In this document: positions 29,454 through 39,514 of the stretch, piece by piece | How the letters are laid out: each line of letters begins with the position of its first letter | How positions within the stretch are numbered: position 1 is the stretch's first letter | From: an uncultured Paracoccaceae bacterium | GTDB taxonomy: Bacteria; Pseudomonadota; Alphaproteobacteria; Rhodobacterales; Rhodobacteraceae | Assembly: GCA_951812305.1 (NCBI GenBank) | Contig: CATOSB010000004.1 | Coordinates: 682,001-746,000 of the forward strand | Length of the DNA: 64,000 nt | Direction of reading: 5' to 3' | Position numbers and translations under genes: made by a program | The notes under the pieces: generated by a model | What the model was told of the DNA's origin: nothing | Databases searched by the model: none | Seen by the model: only the letters and a program-made list of their open reading frames with translations

Positions 29454-29897
29454 ATGGATTCGTACAAGCGTGGCAGCCATACGGTTTGGGACTGCAAATA
29501 CCACTTGGTGTGGGTGACGAAGTACCGCTACCAGGTGTTGGGCGGCGATGTCGGCAACCGCTGCCGTGAGTTGCTGCGCGAGACGGCGCGGGCGCATGGG
29601 ATGGTTGTGCATGCCGGATCAATCAACCGTGACCACGAGCATATGCCGGTGTCGACCCCGCCGAACCTGTCGGTCAGCCGTGCGGAGCAATATCTGAAAG
29701 GGCGCAGTTCGCACAAGCTGCTGAGCGAGTTCGGGATATTGCGCAAAAGATATTGGGGGCAACACCTGTGGGCCCGCGGTTACCGGGTTGCCAGCAGCGG
29801 CAACGTGACAGACGAGGTGTGGTTGGAATACATCAAGAACCAGACGCCACCCGAGCCCGATGATGATTTTAATCCAGCGGGAACTCCCCGCGTGTAA
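29454..29897 (+). CDS. tnpA: IS200/IS605-family transposase TnpA (Y1 HUH), copy 2
   Basis: 147 residues, identical to the protein at 8942-9385, with the same unusual RDHEHMPV metal-binding motif and the EYIKNQ helix. ATG 29454 follows the left-end hairpin sequences (29382-29425). It is convergent with the IS630 transposase gene and nested inside that element. No tnpB accompanies it. Confidence 0.9.
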   Translation: MDSYKRGSHTVWDCKYHLVWVTKYRYQVLGGDVGNRCRELLRETARAHGMVVHAGSINRDHEHMPVSTPPNLSVSRAEQYLKGRSSHKLLSEFGILRKRYWGQHLWARGYRVASSGNVTDEVWLEYIKNQTPPEPDDDFNPAGTPRV

Positions 29898-29945
29898 GCG
29901 CGGGGATGATAGCCCTTCCATTGTCTTCGGGCTATCGTCTGCAGA

Positions 29946-30083
29946 ATGCGGCTGCGAAAATCGTCCCACAGCGTTTACAAAGGATTTTTTGTGTCCACCG
30001 TTGGGGTCGACGAGCAAACGATACGGAATTACGTCCGATGGCAGGGCCGAGAAGATAATGGACAAGCGGAGCTTGACCTTTGA
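29946..30083 (+). pseudogene. 45-codon internally deleted IS200-type tnpA (copy 2)
   Basis: The same 45-codon frame as at 8756-8893: the start RLRKSSHSVYK is fused to GFFVSTVGVDEQTIRNYVRW. It is bounded by the hairpins GATAGCCC/GGGCTATC and CCACGGG/CCCGTGG. It lacks the HUH region, so it cannot be an active transposase; the unit may be mobilised in trans by the adjacent tnpA. Confidence 0.75.
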
Positions 30084-30112
30084 AAGAACCACGGGTGTAA
30101 GCCCGTGGGTAT

Positions 30113-31185
30113 CTATATCACTTTGTATTCCTTGAGCGATACAACGCGGAAGTTGTCGGTGACGGTGTCGCGGAACTCAGGCCATTTTTCTGGCAGTGTC
30201 GTACGGAAGAAGTTGAAAATAGCCTCTGTGAACTGGTTGAACGTTGCATAGTGGCGATTGTGTGTGACCCAATCGTGCATGACGCCCCAAAGGCGCTCGA
30301 TTGGGTTGAGATGCGGGGCATATGCTGGCAGGAAATGCAACTTCACCCGGCGTTCCGGGCTGTTGAGCCATGGCTGAAGTATCCTGGCATGATGATAGCG
30401 GGCATTGTCGACAAAGACATGGATGGTCGTCATGGTTGGGTTGTTGCGCTCCAACTTTTCCAGCATTTGTTGGGTTGTCCGGGCATTGATCTTTTCGCCT
30501 TCTACAAAGGTGAACTGGAAGGTCTCAAGGTCAAGCGCTCCCTGAATATTGAGCCGTTTGCGCCCGGATGTCGCCTTCAGGGCCGTCTTTTGTCCCTTTG
30601 GGAACCAGCCATGGGCGGGGCGGCTCTGATGCTCGGGGTGAACAGCGTCCGAAAAGACAACCATCTCATCTGCGGCCAACCCGTTCATCATGGCCTCATA
30701 TTGGGCAATAAACGCAGCCTGTTTGGCTTCATCGGCCTGTGCAGGCAGCAATTGTGGTTTCCTATACACAAACCCCAGGCGGCGCATCAGCCTGGCGGCT
30801 CCCGAGGGGCTGTAGCTCCGGTCGCACCCGGCCAGAACATAGGCACAGACCTCATCTACGTTCTGTGCCGGATGTTCGGTGAAATGCGCTTTCAAAGCCC
30901 GTTCCTGCTCCACCGATAGATGCCCCTGTCGCTGGCTGTAGCCCTTCAAGCCAAAAAATGACAACCCCGCTCCGGCAAACGCGAACTGCCATTCCGTCAG
31001 AACCGTTGGACCGATATCCAAAATCCGGCAAACCGTTCCGGCGTCTTCTCCTGTGTCCAGAAGAAGAAACGCACGCGCACGTTTCCAAACAAGGGCCTCA
31101 ACTTTGCGGCGGCGGCAAAGCGCTTCAAGCGCTATGCGCTGCTCGTCGGATAAGATAAGGTGACTGTTTTGTCTCGCTTGCTCAT
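30113..31185 (-). pseudogene. IS630-family transposase, frameshifted by a 5 bp duplication (copy 2)
   Basis: The original ATG is at 31185 (MSKRDKTVTL). A tandem repeat GATAAGATAA (31149-31158) adds 5 bp relative to the intact copy and shifts the frame after about nine codons. The rest is open from about 31021, including FSDAVHPEH, VDNARYHHA and HLNPIERLWG, but without the N-terminal helix-turn-helix part. Two residues also differ (Gly for Glu, Arg for Gln, near 30825). Probably inactive. Confidence 0.85.
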
Positions 31186-31473
31186 ACCCTCAAAATAGAA
31201 ACCTCCGTGCCTGTGACCATGCGGCAAAGTGATTCACAGGCATCAAAATCATCAGGCCAATTCAGGCGCAGGAGTGTACAAAAAGCATTCCTGCGCTCTT
31301 TGCCATGCTCTCGCGATGCATCAGCCCGGTTGATCTCGATTCTGGCGTATCGACGACTTCAACGGTGAACCGTGCGTTTCCCCAGTCGCCACGAAGATCA
31401 ACGCGATCCGGCGCACATTCTGCCGCCGCAAATTCTGCCGCGCAGACAACCACCACCGAAACAAACGCTGTTT

Positions 31474-32010
31474 TCAACCCTTGGACCTTAACACTGTATC
31501 CCAGGCAGCCACATAAACGGCCATCCGGCCCCGCTGCCCTTCCACCACTTTCGGTGCCACGGCTTCTCCGGGCTGTAAATCGGCAAGACCGGATCGACGC
31601 AACACTTCAATGTGAATGAATACGTCTTCGGGGCGCCCGAAGATATTGCCAAACCCAAAGCCCTTGGCTTTGTCGAACCATTTTACCCGAGCAGGTTCAA
31701 AGGGCAGCTCTTCGAGCGAGAACTCCTCTTCGGACATTGGCAATTCGCTGAGCGCCGGAGAACCATCGTCTTCAGGCGGTGTTATCGAAAGCACCTCGAC
31801 GGCCTGAACCCCACGTGTGGTTTCCTGAACCGTCAGTGAAATTCTCGATCCGTCGGCTACGGAACTTTGACCAAAATTTCGCAGCACATTTGCGTGCAAC
31901 AGGATATCCGGACCCCCAGAGTCCGGGATTACAAAACCAAAACCCTTCGTTGGATCGAACCACTTAACCTGCCCCTCAGCAGGAGCCGACTCCATCTCTG
32001 TTTCTGTCAT
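31474..32010 (-). CDS. Tandem cold-shock-domain protein
   Basis: 178 residues from ATG 32010 (an upstream ATG at 32037 is possible). There are two cold-shock domains: the first with GQVKWFDPTKGFGFVIPD and DILLHANVL (RNP-like motifs), the second with ARVKWFDKAKGFGFGNIFG and DVFIHIEVLRRSG, joined by an acidic linker (SMSEEEFSLEELP-like). Such double-CSD proteins are common in alphaproteobacteria and act as RNA or ssDNA chaperones. The stop overlaps the DUF192 start. IS66 copy 2 now lies 90 bp upstream and may have replaced its promoter. Confidence 0.9.
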   Translation of the reverse strand: MTETEMESAPAEGQVKWFDPTKGFGFVIPDSGGPDILLHANVLRNFGQSSVADGSRISLTVQETTRGVQAVEVLSITPPEDDGSPALSELPMSEEEFSLEELPFEPARVKWFDKAKGFGFGNIFGRPEDVFIHIEVLRRSGLADLQPGEAVAPKVVEGQRGRMAVYVAAWDTVLRSKG

Positions 32011-32099
32011 TCCATCCCCAAGTGCCGTATGCGGCATCGTTTTTGTTCACTTGTTGTCACAGACGCTCTCGCTATTGCCAAGTAAAATCTTAAACTTTG

Positions 32100-33700
32100 G
32101 TAACTCCCAAGCACCCCCCACGTTTGAGTGTTATTGTCAGTTTTATGGTGAGTCGAATTTGCCATTTTGCGCGTGTTTTTTTTCTTTCTTGTCTGAATTC
32201 TGTGGCGCCGGGTTGATTTCTCTGAATCAGTGGTGGGATGGATCAGGTTGCCGCCCTTGAACAACTTCTCGCCACGGCTCTGCGTCGGATCGCTGAGCTT
32301 GAAGCTGCGTTGGCGAGCATGGCGGAAGAGATCACGGACCTGCGCCGACAGTTGGCCAAGAACAGCAGCAATAGCAGCAAGCCCCCTTCAAGTGATGGCC
32401 TGAAGAAGCCAGCCCCGCGCAGCCTGCGTGGCAAATCCGGAAAGAAAAGTGGCGGCCAAGTTGGCCACCGGGGCGACACCCTGCGCCAGACGTCAACACC
32501 CGACTTTGTCGAACGGCATGAGGCGACGCATTGCAGCGCCTGTCAGAGCGCCCTGACGGCGGAGATGGTGAAAGGGATCGAGAAGCGTCAGGTGTTCGAC
32601 TTGCCTGCGCCACGCCTGGAGGTCACCGAGCATCAGGCGGCGGTTTATTGTTGCGACCATTGTCGAGCCACGACGACGGCTGGCTTTCCCGATGGCGTGG
32701 CCGCGCATGTGCAATATGGCACGCGCATGCGGGCAGTGGCGGTCTATTGCAATGTTCAGCAGCTGATACCCGAGGATCGGGTCTGCCAGCTTATGCGCGA
32801 CCTGTTTGGGGCCACCAGCTTGTGCGCGGCCAGCGTGACCAACTGGACGCGCGGCGCGGCAAATAAGATGGGTGTCGTGGTTGAACACATTCTCGCCCGG
32901 CTTGCCGAAGGCGGCGTTCGGCATCTGGACGAGACCGGACTTCGTGTTGCCGGCAAGCTGCACTGGCTGCACACGATCTGCGATACCGCCTTCACCCATT
33001 ACCGCATCAGCGCCAAACGCGGTGCTGTTCCAACCTTCCTGACCGGCGGGACGATCATTCATGATCACTGGAAACCCTACTACGCCCATATGAGCGGAGT
33101 GGACGCCCACGCCCTCTGCGGGGCGCATCACTTGCGCGAACTCAAGGCCATCGAAGAGATCGAAAAAGAGCCTTGGGCGACGGAGATGAGCGCAGTGCTT
33201 CATAGCGCCAATCAGCTCAGATGCGCGGCTCAGGATCAAGGCGAGACCGAACTCCCGGAACTGGTTCGCCAGGGTATAGTCACCAGATACATGGCGATCC
33301 TCGCCAAGGGGCTCGCCTTCCACGAACGCCGGCCCCCGCTGGCCAAAAGCCCCGGCACCCGCGGCCGAAAAGCCAGGCGGCCAGGCCACAACCTGCTCCT
33401 CCGCCTGCGTGACTACCGCGATGACGTTTTGCGATTCATCGCCGACTTCGCGGTCCCATTCACAAACAATCAGGCCGAACAGGACCTGCGCATGATGAAG
33501 CTGCGCATGAAAATCTCGGGCACCTTCCGCACCCTCGAGGGCGCGCGGGTCTTCGCCGACATCAGGTCCGTCATCTCGACGGCCAGAAAACACCGGTTCA
33601 ACATCCTGGAAATCCTGACCCTGTCACCACCTCAGATCATCGCACGGCTCTGACGGAACAAAACCCCGCAACCCTATCGGACAGGGTGCTTGGGAGTTAC
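32100..33700 (+). mobile_element. IS66-family element, single-gene type (complete copy)
   Basis: 1601 bp with inverted ends GTAACTCCCAAGCACC and its complement. It is flanked by AAACTTTG on the left and AAACTTTT on the right, an 8 bp duplication with one mismatch. It has only the tnpC-type gene, as in the ISBst12-like group, not the tnpA/tnpB/tnpC set of larger IS66 members. It is inserted between the cold-shock gene and pdxH. Confidence 0.93.
32238..33653 (+). CDS. IS66-family transposase (TnpC type)
   Basis: 471 residues from ATG 32238. It has an N-terminal leucine-zipper-like coiled coil ([20 protein letters not shown]), then [16 protein letters not shown], a zinc-binding pair (CSACQ and CCDHC), and the DDE core with [16 protein letters not shown] (Asp), [10 protein letters not shown] (Asp) and [12 protein letters not shown] (Glu). 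The frame is intact. It is identical in sequence to the copy at 58231-59646. Confidence 0.95.
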   Translation: MDQVAALEQLLATALRRIAELEAALASMAEEITDLRRQLAKNSSNSSKPPSSDGLKKPAPRSLRGKSGKKSGGQVGHRGDTLRQTSTPDFVERHEATHCSACQSALTAEMVKGIEKRQVFDLPAPRLEVTEHQAAVYCCDHCRATTTAGFPDGVAAHVQYGTRMRAVAVYCNVQQLIPEDRVCQLMRDLFGATSLCAASVTNWTRGAANKMGVVVEHILARLAEGGVRHLDETGLRVAGKLHWLHTICDTAFTHYRISAKRGAVPTFLTGGTIIHDHWKPYYAHMSGVDAHALCGAHHLRELKAIEEIEKEPWATEMSAVLHSANQLRCAAQDQGETELPELVRQGIVTRYMAILAKGLAFHERRPPLAKSPGTRGRKARRPGHNLLLRLRDYRDDVLRFIADFAVPFTNNQAEQDLRMMKLRMKISGTFRTLEGARVFADIRSVISTARKHRFNILEILTLSPPQIIARL

Positions 33701-33748
33701 AAACTTTTTGCACTATTTTCACATACTTGCGTAACGCGGGTATTGGAT

Positions 33749-34354
33749 TTACGGGTTCAACCGCGTAATTGTCCAAGCCGCATTCAACTCGTCACGGGTC
33801 CAGCGAAATCTGTCATGAAGGCGAAACTCGCCCTCGGCCCAGAACTCGAACTCTAACGGACGAATACGCAAACCACCCCAGAAGGGAGGCCGAGGCGGCG
33901 AACTTCCATGCCGCGATGCTTCCCTGTCGTTCGCCGTCGTCAATTCCTCGCGCGAGGCGAGCGGTCTTGACTGCATTGAGGCCCAAGCCCCGATACGACT
34001 TCCTAAAGGACGGGACAAATAATACGCATCGGCGACTGCGCCGTCCTCCTTCTCCACCAATCCACGCACACGAATTTGCCGGCGAAGTGATTTCCAATGT
34101 AACACAAAAGCCGCCTTCCCCAAGGTCAGCAATTCCTGACCTTTGTCGCTTTCGTAATTGGTGAAGAACACGAAGGCGTCTTTCTCCAGCCCCCGCAACA
34201 AAACCGTACGAACATTTGGCAATCCAGTTTCGTCAACACTTGCCAGCGCGGCAGCGTCATGGTCGCTTGGCTCGGCCGCGCGCGCCTCTTCCAACCAATC
34301 ATGGGTTATCGCGAAAGGATCATCTCCCGCGAAGATACCTGTTCGATCTTTCAT
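33749..34354 (-). CDS. pdxH: PdxH, pyridoxamine/pyridoxine 5'-phosphate oxidase
   Basis: A 201-residue FMN enzyme that makes pyridoxal 5'-phosphate. Family stretches are [36 protein letters not shown] (FMN and substrate binding) and [20 protein letters not shown]; the C terminus ends [21 protein letters not shown]. Length is slightly under the usual 210-230. It is divergent from fabI, with a 137 bp gap holding both promoters. Its downstream end lies 49 bp from the IS66 end. Intact. Confidence 0.95.
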   Translation of the reverse strand: MKDRTGIFAGDDPFAITHDWLEEARAAEPSDHDAAALASVDETGLPNVRTVLLRGLEKDAFVFFTNYESDKGQELLTLGKAAFVLHWKSLRRQIRVRGLVEKEDGAVADAYYLSRPLGSRIGAWASMQSRPLASREELTTANDREASRHGSSPPRPPFWGGLRIRPLEFEFWAEGEFRLHDRFRWTRDELNAAWTITRLNP

Positions 34355-34491
34355 GGCGATGCCTTGAGTGGATCATCTGATATATGGGTACGCTTGCGTG
34401 TACACTAACACAAGCCCCGCAACGGATACCCGCCCTTGAAGCGCCGAATTTAATGGCCTAAACCGGCCAGACAAATGTCAGGGGACAGGGC

Positions 34492-35298
34492 ATGGCAACC
34501 GATCTGATGGCGGGCAAGCGAGGGCTGATAATGGGCCTTGCCAACGACAAATCTATCGCCTGGGGAATTGCCAAGGCACTGGCTGGCGCGGGCGCCGAAC
34601 TTGCGTTTTCTTATCAGGGTGAAGCGTTGAAGAAACGCATCGACCCATTGGCCGCGCAACTTGGATCGGACTTCGTGGTCGAATGCGACGTTTCCGACGG
34701 CACCAGTATCGACAACCTGTTTTCCACCTTGAAGGACCGCTGGGACAAGTTGGACTTCGTCGTTCATGCCATTGGTTTTTCTGATAAAAATGAACTTCGC
34801 GGTCGATATGTGGACACCAGCGCTGAAAATTTCAATATGACAATGGACATATCCGTCTATTCGTTCACGGCCGTCTGTCAGCGTGCTGCAGCGATGATGC
34901 CTGACGGTGGTTCGCTTCTGACGCTAACTTACTACGGCGCAGAAAGAGTCATGCCTCATTACAACGTCATGGGAGTTGCCAAAGCCGCGCTTGAGGCGTC
35001 CGTCCGCTATCTGGCCGAGGACTTAGGCAAAGACGGCATTCGAGTGAACTCCATCAGCGCGGGTCCGATCAAGACGTTGGCGGCCAGTGGCATTGGTGAT
35101 TTCCGCTACATAATGAAGTGGAATGAATACAATTCTCCACTGCGCCGCAACGTGACAACGGATGACGTTGGCAACTCGGCACTGTACCTGCTCAGCGATC
35201 TTGGCGCCGGGGTCACCGGTGAAACCCACCATGTCGATGCAGGATATCATATTGTCGGCATGAAAGCGGTCGATGCACCCGACATCACCAAATCATGA
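34492..35298 (+). CDS. fabI: FabI, enoyl-[acyl-carrier-protein] reductase (NADH)
   Basis: A 268-residue short-chain dehydrogenase-type enzyme of the last step of fatty-acid elongation. It has the FabI nucleotide-binding start RGLIMGLANDKSIAWGIAKAL, VHAIGFSDKNELRGRYVD, and the catalytic YNVMGVAKAALEASVRYLA (Tyr-X6-Lys), then GIRVNSISAGPIKTLAASGI. ATG 34492 begins MATDLMAGKRG. It is followed 54 bp later by the gpt-type gene on the same strand. Confidence 0.96.
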   Translation: MATDLMAGKRGLIMGLANDKSIAWGIAKALAGAGAELAFSYQGEALKKRIDPLAAQLGSDFVVECDVSDGTSIDNLFSTLKDRWDKLDFVVHAIGFSDKNELRGRYVDTSAENFNMTMDISVYSFTAVCQRAAAMMPDGGSLLTLTYYGAERVMPHYNVMGVAKAALEASVRYLAEDLGKDGIRVNSISAGPIKTLAASGIGDFRYIMKWNEYNSPLRRNVTTDDVGNSALYLLSDLGAGVTGETHHVDAGYHIVGMKAVDAPDITKS

Positions 35299-35352
35299 GC
35301 CGCTCGAAAATTTCGCGCAATTTCAGGATGCGGCACATTGGGGAGAAAAGAA

Positions 35353-35856
35353 TTGACTGATCGCCTGCCCCACGAAAAGGGATTTCACGTCAGCTGGGAC
35401 CAGATCCACCGCGATGCCCGTGCGTTGGCCTGGCGGCTGGACGGCAAGGGCCCGGACAATGGGTCGTGGAAAGCTGTTGTCGCGATTACACGCGGTGGTA
35501 TGGCTCCTGCGATGATAGTGAGCCGAGAATTGGATATCCGTACCGTGGATACTATCAGCGTCAAATCCTATGACCATCAAACGCAGGCTGAGCCATCGAT
35601 CATCAAGCGCCCCGACATGGACCTCGTCGGCGACGGAGAAGGTGTTTTGGTTGTCGACGATCTCGTTGATACTGGCAAAACAATCGAGGCTGTGCGCACG
35701 GTCATGCCCAAGGCCCATATCGCCACGGTTTATGCCAAGCCGATGGGCGAACCGATGGTCGATACATTCATCACCGGCGTCAGCCAGGATACCTGGATAT
35801 TCTTCCCCTGGGACATGGCGCTGCAATATGTCGAGCCCTACCGCGGCACCGACTGA
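35353..35856 (+). CDS. gpt: Xanthine phosphoribosyltransferase (Gpt type)
   Basis: A 167-residue purine salvage enzyme that transfers ribose-5-phosphate from PRPP to xanthine or guanine. The PRPP-binding motif is [17 protein letters not shown]; the N-terminal strand [20 protein letters not shown] and the C-terminal [20 protein letters not shown] are typical of Gpt. TTG 35353 is chosen because GGGGAGAAAAG lies just upstream; TTG 35338 in the same frame would overlap that ribosome-binding site. Intact. Confidence 0.92.
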   Translation: MTDRLPHEKGFHVSWDQIHRDARALAWRLDGKGPDNGSWKAVVAITRGGMAPAMIVSRELDIRTVDTISVKSYDHQTQAEPSIIKRPDMDLVGDGEGVLVVDDLVDTGKTIEAVRTVMPKAHIATVYAKPMGEPMVDTFITGVSQDTWIFFPWDMALQYVEPYRGTD

Positions 35857-35993
35857 CACCCGCACACTACCAAAACCAACTTTGCGATGGTGGTCCGCCG
35901 CCACATGAGGGTTCCGCAAAAGCGGATCCGGTACTATGCTTCCGACAAGGCGGCTGAATTTCGCCGTATGTATTCTTAGCAGGCGAGGTTCGG

Positions 35994-38194
35994 ATGCCCA
36001 TTCTGCGAAGCTTAATCTACGTGCTCGCCCTGGTCGTAATTTCCGCACTTGGCGCGTTTGCTCAAACCCGGATCGAGGCACAGAACTTCAATCAGCCGCA
36101 GGTTCGCGGCTATGCGGTCAATTGGTGCAAACATCAGGGACGTGACTGCGGCCAACCCGCTGCCGACCTGTTTTGCCAGGAAATGGGGTTTGAACGGGCC
36201 AACGGGTTCACCCATGACCAGCGCGCCGGGGCCCGCGGCGTCGCAAGCGTGATCTTCGGCGACGGGGTGCTTTGTCAGGGACCGCATTGTCAGGCATTTG
36301 GTGCCATCAACTGCATCAGGACCGTCGCAGCGCCACGCCAGCACCGAACCCCACGCCAGAACGCACGCCCACCGAAACTGCAACCACAACTGCGCCGGAA
36401 CCGCCGGTCATCGTCCTTAAAACCACACCAGAGATTTCGCCCAACCCGGTCCCGCGCCCGGCACTGCGGCCTGGTCCCAACCGCGACTCGACCCGGACCG
36501 AAGATAACGGATCAACGGGCATCACGATTTTTCCCATCTATCTGAAAGGGGCGGAACTGGCGTATTGCCAGTCACGCGGCTGCGAATTCACGTCGAAGGA
36601 GGACGTGAAGGTCACCCCCGGTGCGGCAAGCACCGTCGAGTTTCAATCAGACATGACGGCCTTGTCCCCGCAAGAAGGAGGGATCTGGCAAATCGCCGAC
36701 CGGCCCTTCCCCGCCTTCAACTCGGGGATCGAAGATCTGATGTTCGACGGGCTGCTGGCCTCGGGCAGTGTCGGACCGGGACGGGCAGACTTCACGCTCG
36801 ATATTGACGCTGCCGCAGCGGAATCAGCAACCGCGGCACCCAATATGCTGCATGTCCGCGTCCTGCCGCTGAAACGCAAGGCCGGTGCCCAGTTCGGCGG
36901 CGCACCAAGCAACACAGTACGGGTGCTTTACAACGTGTCCGTACCGCCGCCGCCGGACTTCAGTTTTGTGGAGATCGACACAGACCCGCTTGGGCTTTTC
37001 GAAATCGAGATCACCAATTTCACACCTGCCACCTTTGAGGATCGAAACCGCTGGGGCTGTGTCACCGTGGTCGGGCACAATTTCGAAGGCCGCAGTGATT
37101 TCATTATCGACGCCCATAAGTCTCTGTTCCCCATCGGCAAGGAATTCTGTCCTAAGCCCTATCGCGGCGACGGAACCCGGGTCGAAAGCTTTGAGGATTT
37201 CATCGATTGGGCTTTGGAAAGCTTTGACTGGCTCGGCGACCAGTACAATGCGTTGATGGATCTCGCGGTGGACGTCCTTATGGATTACACACCGTTCGGC
37301 CTGCAATGCAAAGCGGCTGCCGAACTCGCCGGAGAACTTGGCGCAGATGGCGGTGCCGCGTGGTGCCGGACCGGCGCCAAGCTCGCAGTTCAGGCCGGTG
37401 CCACGGCGCTTGGCATCCCGCCACATATGCCGGAATTCAATGAGTTGATCGACCAGGGTGTCGATTACGCCGCTGAACTGGCCATCGCCGAGATTGAGGC
37501 GCGGACCGGCCTGCCGTGCGTCGGCCCGTGTGCAGATGCGATCCGCGCCGGGATCAGTCATTTCGCCGACGAGCTGAAGCGTGCCAGCGACATGCCGGGT
37601 TGCGTTGATCCAAAGACTGCGCACGCTCGAGGCCGCGAACCGCTTTGCCTTCCCGATACCGTCATCGCCCGGCCCGCCAAAGGCGCCACCACGACGTTGC
37701 CTTTGGTCGAACTGCGCGTGACCCGCACCAGCAAACCCGTCCCGCCAGTGCGTTACCTTTTCGATGGCAGATGCACGGCGTCCATCGCCAGCATCGTTTC
37801 GAATGACTTTCCGGAACGTTCTTGGACAGGGCCCTCCCCAAGCACACCTATTTCAACTCCGGCGCAGACGGTGACTGGCAGGCTGTACAAAGGGCGCGGC
37901 TTTCCACTCGACGTGGCAATGGAACCTGGCGAGACGCTGGAAATTGCGGCCCTGCTGGAACCTGCTTGGTATGCCTTCCCATTCTATCAGCAGGCCTGGT
38001 CAAAGGTGCAAACGTCCGGCAGCCAGTATATGGGAATCTACAAGGGCAACTGGATGACGCTTTATTTCGGCGGCGTCTTTCACCTTTCCGCAAACATCGG
38101 CGCAGGCGGCGGCGGGTCGATCAGTTGTACCAATCACGAACTTCACGAAGAAGAAGGCCTGAGCCTGCCCTTGCCCGAAAACCAGACGTATTGA
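35994..38194 (+). pseudogene. Exported Cys-rich / multi-domain protein, frameshifted
   Basis: ATG 35994 starts a signal peptide (MPILRSLIYVLALVVISALG) and a Cys/Trp-rich module (YAVNWCKHQGRDCGQPAADL, FCQEMGF, GVLCQGPHCQAFGAINCIR). Near 36335 the frame is lost. One added base would join it to a Pro/Thr-rich linker (TPAPNPTPERTPTETATTT) and a C-terminal part of about 570 residues with several Cys pairs, ending at 38194. No enzyme motif is recognised. The rejoined protein would be about 730 residues and secreted. The break may be real or an assembly deletion. Confidence 0.7.
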
Positions 38195-38277
38195 TGCCAG
38201 GACCCGTCCACGCGGCGCGAATTGAGTTTCCCTGCTTTGAATAGCGTAATAACCATGGCCGAAAAGAAGGCCCGGGA

Positions 38278-39462
38278 ATGTCACAGCACCTGAACCCAAA
38301 CATCCTGCGCACTGATGCGCCAGCGATCATGGAGGCATATCGTTGGCTCGACGCGACGCCGCTCGACCCTGAACTGCCGCTGATCAACCTCAGCCAAGCT
38401 GCGCCTGCCGTTGCCCCACCCGAGCCGTTGCGAAAATTCATGGCCGACGCGGTGATGAACGACACCAGTGCACATCTTTATGGTCCGGACCTCGGATTGC
38501 CAGCACTGCGCGACGCGCTGGCAGACCGTACGAACCTGATCTACGGCGGCGATGTTGCGGCTGAACAGGTTGCGATCACATCCGGTTGCAATCAAGCGTA
38601 CAGCGCCGCGATGTCGGCTATTGCACAGGCCGGTGATGAGATTATCCTGCCCACACCCTGGTATTTTAATCATCAGATGTGGCTGACGATGAATGGCATT
38701 ACGCCCGTGCCTTTACCGGTCGGCGAGGATCTTCTGCCTGATCCGGATGCCGCCTCTAATCTGATCACCGAACACGCGCGCGCCATTGTTCTGGTCACGC
38801 CAAACAATCCCTGCGGCGTCGAATACCCCTCCGCATTGATCCGCGCATTCTTTGAACTTGCACAGGCGCGTGGCATCGCGCTGATTGTCGACGAAACTTA
38901 TCGCGATTTTCTTGCCGCTGATGGCCCTCCACACGACCTGTTCAATGATCCCGGCTGGGCCGAGACGCTCATTCATCTTTACAGTTTTTCAAAGGCTTTT
39001 CGTTTGACCGGTCATCGTGTTGGTGCCTTGATTGCGTCGACTGAACGGCTTGCGCAGATCGAGAAATACATCGATTCCACCACGATTTGCGCCAGTGCCC
39101 TAGGCCAGCGTGCCGCGCTTTACGGATTGCAAAACCTCATTGGGTGGCTGGCGGGCGAACGGCAGGAAATCCTCGACCGGCGCGCGGCCATATCGGACAT
39201 GTTCACCAACCTGCCCGGCTGGCATCTGAAAGGGTGCGGCGCGTATTTTGCCTTTGTCCAATATGACGGCGCGGAAGACGGCGTGGCTTTGGCGAAACGA
39301 ATGCTGGCAGAACAATCAATCCTCGCCCTGCCGGCCTCGATGTTCACGCCAGATGGTGATCCAAGCGGTGAACACGCCTTGCGCATTGCGTTCGCCAATA
39401 TCGACCACGCGGGAATTGGGGTTCTGCACGGCCGTTTGAACAGCCTCTCTCTTGCCCCCTGA
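38278..39462 (+). CDS. Class I/II pyridoxal-phosphate aminotransferase
   Basis: A 394-residue aspartate-aminotransferase fold enzyme. It shows INLSQAAPAVAPPEPLRKF, the substrate-loop LYGPDLGLPALRDAL, NNPCGVEYPS, the PLP-contacting VDETYRDF, and the lysine motif LYSFSKAFRLTGHRVGALIA, with the Schiff-base Lys in SFSKAF. The C terminus has EHALRIAFANID with the carboxylate-binding Arg. The amino-donor specificity cannot be told from sequence. It starts 83 bp after the exported pseudogene. Confidence 0.92.
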   Translation: MSQHLNPNILRTDAPAIMEAYRWLDATPLDPELPLINLSQAAPAVAPPEPLRKFMADAVMNDTSAHLYGPDLGLPALRDALADRTNLIYGGDVAAEQVAITSGCNQAYSAAMSAIAQAGDEIILPTPWYFNHQMWLTMNGITPVPLPVGEDLLPDPDAASNLITEHARAIVLVTPNNPCGVEYPSALIRAFFELAQARGIALIVDETYRDFLAADGPPHDLFNDPGWAETLIHLYSFSKAFRLTGHRVGALIASTERLAQIEKYIDSTTICASALGQRAALYGLQNLIGWLAGERQEILDRRAAISDMFTNLPGWHLKGCGAYFAFVQYDGAEDGVALAKRMLAEQSILALPASMFTPDGDPSGEHALRIAFANIDHAGIGVLHGRLNSLSLAP

Positions 39463-39514
39463 CTAAAGTGCGCCTAGACAGCGCCGACGGAGTTAACACG
39501 CACAAGGCGGCATC

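Larger units (their letters stand above)
29337..31276 (-). mobile_element. IS630-family element carrying two nested IS200/IS605-type units (copy 2)
   Basis: 1940 bp with TA duplications (29335-29336, 31277-31278), inverted relative to the copy at 7568-9502. It is 5 bp longer because of a tandem duplication (TTATC) in the transposase gene. The left repeat here has one changed base (GAATAGGCC for GAATTGGCC). The nested IS200-type units are at the same place, after the transposase stop. Confidence 0.93.
29068..31477 (-). pseudogene. DUF192 exported protein gene, interrupted by IS630
   Basis: The N-terminal part (31477-31279) has a signal peptide (TTG start; KTAFVSVVVVCAAEFAAAEC) and the DUF192 region ARFTVEVVDTPESRSTGLMH, reaching GMLFV. 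The C-terminal part (29334-29068) continues YEHPQRVAFWMENTLIPLDM and ENAVPLDRTNIPGGDGIQYV to the end. Removing the element and one TA rejoins the frame (LFV-YEH) into about 155 residues, the usual length for this family of small secreted or periplasmic proteins of unknown role. The TTG start overlaps the stop of the cold-shock gene upstream, indicating an operon. Confidence 0.88.

Noticed and set aside
32493..33593. 366-codon frame antisense to the IS66 transposase, repeated at 58291-59391
   Set aside because: It occurs only as the complement of the transposase gene and is conserved only because the element is.
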